Assembly: GCA_963674955.2 (NCBI GenBank)
Contig: CAXXKR010000001.1
Span: forward strand, 248,001 to 312,000
Source: G963674955 sp963674955
GTDB lineage: Bacteria; Desulfobacterota; Desulfovibrionia; Desulfovibrionales; Desulfovibrionaceae
Length of the DNA stretch: 64,000 nucleotides
Direction of reading: 5' to 3'
A program made the position numbers and the translations under genes. Positions 58,677 to 64,000 of the stretch are shown piece by piece (positions within the stretch are counted from its first letter, which is position 1; each line of letters opens with the position of its first letter). The notes beneath the pieces were generated by a model. That model worked only from the letters and a program-made list of their open reading frames with translations, had not been told where the DNA came from and searched no databases.

Positions 58677-60190
58677 TATTTCATTCCGGCTTGGCCAAGG
58701 GTCGTTTCGGGATGTGCGAGACGGGTTTCGATATTAAAGCCGATTTCGGCTCCCTGTTTGCTTGAGCCTGAAAGGGAAAGCGTACCGCCCATCCTTTCCA
58801 CGAAGTTTTTGACGATGATCAGGCCCAGCCCGGAGTTCCGGTAGTTTTTTTCGCCATCCGGAGGATCATCGGAGGCCTGGACGAGCAGGCGGTCCCTGGT
58901 TCTGTCGGACAGGCCGCAGCCTGAATCCTTGACCAGAAAATGGATTCTGATCCGGCCTTCGGCATCCGAGGGGGTTCGGCAGAAGGCCTTGAGCGTTATT
59001 AACCCTGATTTGGTGTGCTTCAGGGCGTTGTCCAGGAGATTGGAAAGGATTTGGCACAACTTGACATCGTCGCCCAGGAGCAGGCCGGGCACTTCCGGGC
59101 CGATGGACGTTTCCAGGCCAAGCCCCTTGATTTCCGCCAGGGGCCTGTACCTGGCGTTGAGTGTGGATATTGTTTCATGAAGGGAAAACGGGGCCTGCTT
59201 GAAACGCATTATGCCCGCTTCGATCTTGGAAATGTCCAGAATGTTGTTGACCACGTGCAGAAGATTGTTGCCCGCTGAAACTGCACCGGAAAGAAACTTT
59301 TCGTGACTCGCGCCCAGCCTGCCTATCTGGATGAGTTGGAGCATGCCCAGGAGTCCGCTCAAGGGGGTCCTGACTTCGTGGCTTATTTTGGCCAGAAAAC
59401 GGCTTTTGGCCAGGGATGCAGATATGGCTGCATTTTCTGCGGCCTTGATGGGAGAAATGTCGAACAGGAAGCTGTCATAGTAGGTGTCGTTCTTCTTGTC
59501 GCGCACACGCCTGAGGCTGACGGAGCTCCAGAACCTGGAGCCGTCCCTGCGTTTCAGGTGCAGTTCGCGGTTGAGGGCCTCGCCTTCTCCTTCCAGGTCC
59601 GCCAATAGCCCGTCCCGCTGTTTCGGGTCTACATACAGCTGCCGGGATACGTTGGATACCTCGCGCAATGCTTGATTTTCGTCGTCAAAGCCCAATAGCC
59701 TTGCCGCCGCTGCATTGCATCTTCGAATCTTTCCGTCCGGGGTCGTCCGGACAAAGGCCACGGGCGCATTCTCGATAATTTTTCGGTACGAATTCTCGTC
59801 GTTGTCCAGACCGCTGCGGACAGGGCGTCCGGAGTTCTCATTCAGGGTTATCAATACGAATTTTTCATTATCCGCCTCGCACGCCAAACGGCTTACGTTC
59901 ACTTCATAGTTGCTGCGCGCCCCTCTCCAATCGAATTCATGTTCAAAGGACATCTGTCTGCCCGATTCCAGGACCTGCCTTTCGATTTTTTCCCAGTATG
60001 CGGCCTGGCTCTTGGACATGAAGGTTTCCATAGGCCTGCCCACCAGTTTGTCGCGCGGGCGGTCCACCATTGAGCATGCCTTGTCGTTGGCATGCACCAA
60101 CAGCAGGTCCCCTCCCTTAACGAATATTCCCACAGGCAGGCTGTCCAGGGCGGCCAGGGTCATGCTGTTGCCCAATGTGTCGGAGCGCAT
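58676..60190 (-). CDS. PAS-PAS sensor histidine kinase
   Basis: A 504 aa protein (AAGGA upstream of ATG 60190). Two PAS modules span ~10-120 and ~135-255 (IIENAPVAFVRTTPDGKIRRCN). The HisKA H-box is FLAKISHEVRTPLSGLLG. The ATPase domain has N-box ILSNLLDNALKHTK, G1 VKDSGCGLSD and G2 NSGLGLIIVKNF. No membrane segment, so cytosolic. No response regulator is adjacent; phosphate presumably passes to an unlinked partner. Confidence 0.93.
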   Translation of the reverse strand: MRSDTLGNSMTLAALDSLPVGIFVKGGDLLLVHANDKACSMVDRPRDKLVGRPMETFMSKSQAAYWEKIERQVLESGRQMSFEHEFDWRGARSNYEVNVSRLACEADNEKFVLITLNENSGRPVRSGLDNDENSYRKIIENAPVAFVRTTPDGKIRRCNAAAARLLGFDDENQALREVSNVSRQLYVDPKQRDGLLADLEGEGEALNRELHLKRRDGSRFWSSVSLRRVRDKKNDTYYDSFLFDISPIKAAENAAISASLAKSRFLAKISHEVRTPLSGLLGMLQLIQIGRLGASHEKFLSGAVSAGNNLLHVVNNILDISKIEAGIMRFKQAPFSLHETISTLNARYRPLAEIKGLGLETSIGPEVPGLLLGDDVKLCQILSNLLDNALKHTKSGLITLKAFCRTPSDAEGRIRIHFLVKDSGCGLSDRTRDRLLVQASDDPPDGEKNYRNSGLGLIIVKNFVERMGGTLSLSGSSKQGAEIGFNIETRLAHPETTLGQAGMK

Positions 60191-60290
60191 GGCGCCATCC
60201 TTTTTTTGCTATAGATTTTCTTATAATATATAGCAAAGAATTGAATGTTGCAATGGGCCGACTGAAAAAGTGATCTGAAACAGAAGATTC

Positions 60291-61352
60291 CTAGGCCGAC
60301 CTGTCCGGGACATGGCGGAAAACAATGGCGCGAACAAGGAGCAACAGGAAAACAATGGCCGAGACTTCCTCCGCCAAGCTCGATCCTTGCTCGGCGGCGG
60401 ACAGAAGCGTGCCGGCGAAATCCATCTCCAGGAAACGGAACAATCGGTCAGTGGCCAAGCCCAGGGCCAAGGAACTTGCCATAATGGCGAAAGTGTAGGC
60501 AAAGGCCGCCTTTCTGCCCAGAATCCGGGCAACAACGGTTATGGTCGCGGCGTTTGTCGCCGGACCGGCCAGAAGAAAGACCAGACAGGCTCCGGGGGAC
60601 AACCCGTTGAGGGCCAGGGCCGCGGCAATGGGCGTACTGGCTGTGGCGCAGACGTAGATGGGAGTGGCCACCGCGAGCATGGTCAGCATCGCAGGCAGGC
60701 CGGTGCCCAGCTTTTCTCCCATGAACCCGGGCGGCAGCAGCGCCCCGGCTGTTCCAGCTAGGACAAGTCCTAAGATGAACCACTTTCCGATGTCGCCCAG
60801 CAATTCGCCGAAAGCGTAGGACAATCCGGACAGAATCTTGTCCATGAAGCCTTCTTCCGCTTGGCGAGGGTTGCCGCAGGAGCACGAACCTGAGCAGGGT
60901 TGGCTGTCTTCTGGAGCTTGGGTCGGCTCATTTTCGTTTTTGTCCAATTTCTGGACCAGGCTTCCGGCGAATATGCCGGTCAATATGGCCGCGACAGGGC
61001 GCAAGACAGCCATGAACGGTCCCATGAGCCCGTAGGTCACGGCAATGGAGTCCAGGCCCGTTTCCGGCGTGGAGACCAGAAATGCGGCCGTCGCTCCCTT
61101 GCCCGCGCCCTGTTTTCGTATTTCCGCAGCTGCGGGCAGAACGGCGCAACTGCACAGAGGCAAAGGCGCGCCCAAAATTGCCGCCTTAACTATCTGCCAA
61201 AGGCCACCCCGGCCCATGTGCCTTGCCACCAGTCCTTCGGGCAGGAAGGCCTTGAGCATTCCCGCCGCCAAAAAACCAAGAAGCATGTAAAGGGACGAGT
61301 CCACAAGGACATGCCAGGATTCGAAAGCTATCGTGTATAATGTTTTGACCAT
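60291..61352 (-). CDS. SO_0444-type Cu/Zn efflux permease
   Basis: A 353 aa membrane protein of the DUF318 permease family. Two halves each carry family motifs: GAPLPLCSCAVLPAAAEIRKQGAGKGATAAFLVSTPETG, and CATASTPIAAALALNGLSPGACLVFLLAGPATN. A Cys-rich loop (QPCSGSCSCGNP) lies in the middle. Family members coupled to ArsR regulators are thought to export Cu or Zn. It follows the ArsR gene by 41 bases, so the two form a metal-stress operon. Confidence 0.88.
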   Translation of the reverse strand: MVKTLYTIAFESWHVLVDSSLYMLLGFLAAGMLKAFLPEGLVARHMGRGGLWQIVKAAILGAPLPLCSCAVLPAAAEIRKQGAGKGATAAFLVSTPETGLDSIAVTYGLMGPFMAVLRPVAAILTGIFAGSLVQKLDKNENEPTQAPEDSQPCSGSCSCGNPRQAEEGFMDKILSGLSYAFGELLGDIGKWFILGLVLAGTAGALLPPGFMGEKLGTGLPAMLTMLAVATPIYVCATASTPIAAALALNGLSPGACLVFLLAGPATNAATITVVARILGRKAAFAYTFAIMASSLALGLATDRLFRFLEMDFAGTLLSAAEQGSSLAEEVSAIVFLLLLVRAIVFRHVPDRSA

Positions 61353-61393
61353 GAATTTGTTTTTGTTGCGACCTGGAGGGCCTGCTCAGGCCC

Positions 61394-61762
61394 TCAGCCG
61401 TGGTTGACGTGGTCCAGGCCCTGGCTGAAGAGGTTGATGACGTGCTGGTCATCCAGAGAGTAGAAAACTTTTTTACCCATTTTGCGGAACTTCACGACCT
61501 TTGCGCTTCTTAAGCAGCGGAGTTGGTGCGACACTGCCGAATGGGACATCTCCAGAAGTTCCGCCAGATCGCAGACGCATAGCTCCTCGACAGAAAGGGC
61601 GTCCAGAATGCGGACCCTGGTGTGGTCGCCCATGACCTTGAAAAGTTCCGCCAGATCGAAAAGGGTCTTTTCCGGACGCATTCCCTTTCTGGCCTTGGCC
61701 AGGGCTTGCGCATGGATTTTCTGAACGCCGCAAACAGGGTTGTCATATGAACACATGTTCAT
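61394..61762 (-). CDS. ArsR/SmtB-family metal-responsive repressor
   Basis: A 122 aa protein of normal length. The winged HTH is FKVMGDHTRVRILDALSVEELCVCDLAELLEMSHSAVSHQLRCLR, with ELCVCDL matching the alpha3 metal-site motif of CadC/ArsR. Extra Cys near the N-terminus (CSYDNPVC) resemble the CadC N-terminal ligands. It should release DNA on binding soft metals such as Cd, Pb, Zn or Cu and derepress the permease encoded next. The operator overlaps its own start codon, so the true start may be a later ATG. Confidence 0.93.
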   Translation of the reverse strand: MNMCSYDNPVCGVQKIHAQALAKARKGMRPEKTLFDLAELFKVMGDHTRVRILDALSVEELCVCDLAELLEMSHSAVSHQLRCLRSAKVVKFRKMGKKVFYSLDDQHVINLFSQGLDHVNHG

Positions 61763-61770
61763 ACGTTCAT
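61747..61770. promoter_or_regulatory. ArsR operator overlapping the start codon
   Basis: ATGAACACATGTTCAT (61747-61762) is a perfect seven-plus-seven inverted repeat with a two-base centre, of the TGAACA-type bound by ArsR/SmtB proteins. A third half-site GTTCAT lies at 61765-61770. A TTGACA (minus strand, 61786-61791) with TATGAA downstream suggests a promoter whose transcript starts near the first ATG. Confidence 0.7.
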
Positions 61771-61816
61771 ACGTTTTGACGTGCTTGTCAAGGGTCTGGG
61801 AGGAAGACTGGACCGG

Positions 61817-62476
61817 TTAGTGCTTCCAGCCTTCGTAGAAGTACAGGCCAAGGCCGGAACTGAAGACGATGCATCCGTAAACAGCGTGTTCGAGGCCTGC
61901 GGCCAGCAGTGACTTGCGCTCCTCGTAGGCTTTTGCAAAGAGCCAGCCTCCGGGCAGGGTCAGGGCCGGGGCCAGCCAGTTGTCGAAGATGGCGTGCAGC
62001 CAGCAAAAGGACAGGGCGCTGAACAGGAGCATGCAGCCCACGCGGGGGAATAGTCCCTGATAGCGATGAAAGAAAAAGGCCCGGTAGATGATTTCCTGGG
62101 GATAGGCCGAAAGGACGGGGTAAAAGACCATGACCAGCAGCCAGAGGCCTGTGCGGCTCCTTGGAAAGTGGAACAGTCCGCCCATTGAATCCTGGGGCAT
62201 GGGCTGGAGGGCCAGGGTCAGGGCCGTGCACAGGACCAGAACCAGAACCGATTTCAGGGCCAGGCCGCGCACGAACCCCGAGTCGAGTCCGTCCCGGTTC
62301 CAAAGCAGTTTGCGGTCAAAGGTCTGGTCGCGCAGGAGCAGCCAGAGGCAGAGCAAGGTGAAGGCGGCCAGACAGGGAAGTTTGGGCAGGCGGTCCGGTT
62401 CCAGGATGAAAAGAAGGGGGAGGAAGACGAAAAGCAGGAACAGCTCGACTGTGCGGCGGAGGTTGCTTGCGTTCAT
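61817..62476 (-). CDS. CPBP-family intramembrane protease
   Basis: A 219 aa membrane protein from ATG 62476. The CPBP motif 1 is YPQEIIYRAFFFHRYQG (Glu-Glu replaced by QE, then R) and motif 2 is FCWLHAIFDNW. About six hydrophobic segments. Family members cleave or process membrane-associated peptides, and prenyl-protease relatives cut CAAX tails. It lies 27 bases after the thermonuclease gene. Confidence 0.85.
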   Translation of the reverse strand: MNASNLRRTVELFLLFVFLPLLFILEPDRLPKLPCLAAFTLLCLWLLLRDQTFDRKLLWNRDGLDSGFVRGLALKSVLVLVLCTALTLALQPMPQDSMGGLFHFPRSRTGLWLLVMVFYPVLSAYPQEIIYRAFFFHRYQGLFPRVGCMLLFSALSFCWLHAIFDNWLAPALTLPGGWLFAKAYEERKSLLAAGLEHAVYGCIVFSSGLGLYFYEGWKH

Positions 62477-62503
62477 GATGGTTCCGGTCTGGCTCAAGCG
62501 CGC

Positions 62504-63091
62504 TTATTCCTTGGAGGTTTTCTTGATGGTTTGCAGGATGTCGATGACTTTTTCCAGGCCGGTCTTCGGTTTCGTGGACTCTTCAGTGTTGCCGCTTGCC
62601 GCTCCGTTGCCGACGGACCGGCGCACGCCCTTTCTCCAGTCCCAGGGCGGCACGGGGTTCTGGTTGGACCACAGCCCCTGGCGCAGGTTTCTGGCCCTGT
62701 CCTCCTCCCGGAACCATTCCGTGCAGTATTGCTCCTTGCAATAGTCTCCGTAGACCCAGGCCAAGCCGTCCTTGACCAGCATGTAGTTCATGTTTCGGCC
62801 CTCGAAAAAAACCACGCCGATGATTCGGCAGTCCTTCCAGTTGGTGCCGGATATGTTCACGTCCCGGTCCAGAATCCTGCTGCTCAGATAGCGTGCGGCC
62901 TCCGGTCCGTAGGCCTGGTCGTGCTCTGGAGTGTCGATTCCGTAAAGGCGGACCGTCAGTTCGATATCGTCCAGGTTTTTGACCACTATGGAGTCGCCGT
63001 CCACCACCTTGACGACCTTGCCCTGCCAGGCCAGGGCCTGAAAGGGAATCAGTAGGGAGAGAAGGGTTGAAACAATCATCAGGCGCGTCAT
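62504..63091 (-). CDS. Thermonuclease (SNase-like) family protein
   Basis: A 195 aa protein from ATG 63091 preceded by AGGTGACC; a GTG at 63100 is in frame. Signal peptide VSTLLSLLIPFQALAW. The SNase fold carries VVKVVDGDSIVVKN, LTVRLYGIDTPEHDQAYGPEA (the Arg and Asp of the active site) and YMLVKDGLAWVYGDYC. It should be an exported Ca-dependent nuclease. The C-terminal ~60 residues are a disordered tail. Confidence 0.9.
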   Translation of the reverse strand: MTRLMIVSTLLSLLIPFQALAWQGKVVKVVDGDSIVVKNLDDIELTVRLYGIDTPEHDQAYGPEAARYLSSRILDRDVNISGTNWKDCRIIGVVFFEGRNMNYMLVKDGLAWVYGDYCKEQYCTEWFREEDRARNLRQGLWSNQNPVPPWDWRKGVRRSVGNGAASGNTEESTKPKTGLEKVIDILQTIKKTSKE

Positions 63092-63205
63092 TTTGGTCAC
63101 CTATTGCCGGTTATTTTTTTTGAAGTCCCACAGTATAGACTTATCAGCCGGCTGAAAAGGCTTGGAATGAAAAAGCAACACGGACGGTTCGATAATCGGC
63201 AAAAC

Positions 63206-64000
63206 CTATTGTCCGGCACCCTTGTTCAGGAACCTTTCGCGTTCCGCCGGGGTCATGTCCTGCAGCCGCTTCCGCTTGCGCGGCGCGGGCTGGCTTTTTA
63301 CCTTGGGCATGGCGTCCAGCCTGGCCGGACCGCCTTTCACGGCCTTTTTCGTCGCCTTGGCCGTGGGTTCAGCTTTTTTCGGTTCAACCTCTTTCGCCTG
63401 GGCGGCGGCTTCCTGCCGGGCCTTGTTTCTTCCACTCAGGACATCGCGCATCTGTTCCGCGCCAACCTCGTTCGTGAACCGGCGCTTGTAGAGCAGCCCC
63501 TTTTGGGCATTGGTCAACATGACGGGCGCGGTCAGTGTTTTCAGGCCCCTTCTGACGGACAGGGCGTAGTCCTGCATGTCCACGCTTCTGACGCTGCCGC
63601 TTCGATTTCTGACGATGATCGGCAGGCCGTTGATCAGGGCGTGCAGATCCTGCTCCTCGGTGATCTGGGAGCCGATTTCCGCCTCGGTGGCCATCAGGGT
63701 CGAGACCGGGCCCTGGACCGTGAAGCCATTGGGATTGGCCCTGGCCAGCTTCCCGGCGACAATGCGGAACGCGCCCTTGGCCAGCTTGAGGGCAAGAACC
63801 CCCTTGTCCGGACGCGAAGGGTCGTAGGCGAAGTTCTCGATGTCCACGTGGCTGCCCTCCTTGATCTCCAGAACAGACCCGTCAAGGAACATGATGCGCA
63901 CGGCCCCCAGGGGAGAGGTTTCCACTGATTCGCCGGGGTAGACGGGAGATTTCAGTTCAAGGGGCCGGTATGCGGAAAAATCGTGAAATGCCCAGGCGTC
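63206..64000 (-). CDS. FecR-domain protein (partial, runs off right edge)
   Basis: The frame is open from the stop at 63206 to base 64000 (264 codons) and the N-terminus is outside the window. The FecR domain is visible at the far end: SPVYPGESVETSPLGAVRIMFLDGSVLEIKEGSHVDIENFAYDP. The middle VRRGLKTLTAPVMLTNAQKG and a basic Lys/Ala tail (KARQEAAAQAKEVEPKKAEP) follow. FecR domains bind ligands or anti-sigma partners in the envelope; here it may be a periplasmic scaffold protein. Confidence 0.8.
   Translation of the reverse strand, partial: DAWAFHDFSAYRPLELKSPVYPGESVETSPLGAVRIMFLDGSVLEIKEGSHVDIENFAYDPSRPDKGVLALKLAKGAFRIVAGKLARANPNGFTVQGPVSTLMATEAEIGSQITEEQDLHALINGLPIIVRNRSGSVRSVDMQDYALSVRRGLKTLTAPVMLTNAQKGLLYKRRFTNEVGAEQMRDVLSGRNKARQEAAAQAKEVEPKKAEPTAKATKKAVKGGPARLDAMPKVKSQPAPRKRKRLQDMTPAERERFLNKGAGQ

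Noticed and set aside
1..64000. CRISPR arrays, rRNA genes and complete insertion sequences
   Set aside because: No regular spaced direct repeats of the right size, no rRNA-like sequence and no transposase gene were seen on reading both strands.

Overview
The window reads as chromosomal DNA of a GC-rich (roughly 58%) motile anaerobe of the sulfate-reducer type, most likely Desulfovibrionaceae. This is inferred from gene content: a tetrahaem cytochrome c3 domain, an archaeal-style ADH (2-amino-3,7-dideoxyheptulosonate) synthase, a TatT-DctP-DctQ-DctM TRAP operon, flaG and cheD, and many PAS-rich sensor kinases. No rRNA, CRISPR array or intact insertion sequence was seen. Two genes run off the window: a C69 dipeptidase at the left and a FecR-domain protein at the right.

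Layout. 1-3.5 kb: dipeptidase, a GAF histidine kinase and an unknown Cys-containing protein. 3.8-4.1 kb: a tRNA-Lys/tRNA-Glu operon with promoter and terminator. 4.2-7.7 kb: a PaaK-like CoA ligase, a ChaN-PDZ lipoprotein and mutM. 8.0-14.5 kb: one co-directional run of murJ, a tRNA methyltransferase, two Cys-rich proteins and a four-gene cassette. In that cassette a Rad50/SbcC-type ATPase is split into an N-terminal half (Walker A, zinc-hook CxxC) and a C-terminal half (signature, Walker B, H-loop), with an Mre11/SbcD-type nuclease and a short coiled-coil protein between them. 14.5-24.4 kb: sirtuin, periplasmic binding protein, BON lipoprotein, thioesterase, PocR-PAS kinase, CBS-ACT protein and U32 peptidase. 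24.5-26.3 kb: an AT-rich, probably acquired pair, a DUF5131 (three-Cys-motif) protein and its partner tcmP, which is interrupted at an eight-base homopolymer. 26.4-29.7 kb: PHP phosphoesterase, Trm112-like protein, two Hsp20 chaperones, a degenerate receiver and an Hpt protein.

29.7-37.5 kb is rich in envelope proteins: a membrane-anchored Pro/Lys-rich hydrolase, an NlpC/P60 lipoprotein, a His-rich membrane protein, a cytochrome c3 on a TolA-like stalk, FlaG (with a FliA-type promoter), CheD, a pentapeptide-repeat membrane protein and a lipoprotein. 37.5-41.3 kb is the TRAP operon. 41.3-49.7 kb holds a 3D-domain protein, an EAL-like/HDOD protein, an XRE-PAS kinase, an M28 peptidase, a GH114-like protein and an APH-like kinase.

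50-54.7 kb holds a second candidate system. An ExbB/TolQ/MotA-like channel protein with a long coiled-coil tail, a partner with one transmembrane helix carrying a Glu, and a small basic protein form a tight operon. Beside it lie an excisionase-like HTH gene and a divergent S24 (CI-type) repressor with a perfect palindromic operator between them. 54.7-64 kb: an ICMT-like methyltransferase, ADH synthase, a chemoreceptor with a ten-G tract, a PAS kinase, a metal-responsive ArsR repressor with a Cu/Zn permease, a CPBP protease, a thermonuclease and the FecR protein.

The split Rad50/Mre11 cassette and the ExbB/MotA-like operon are the best candidates for undescribed systems.
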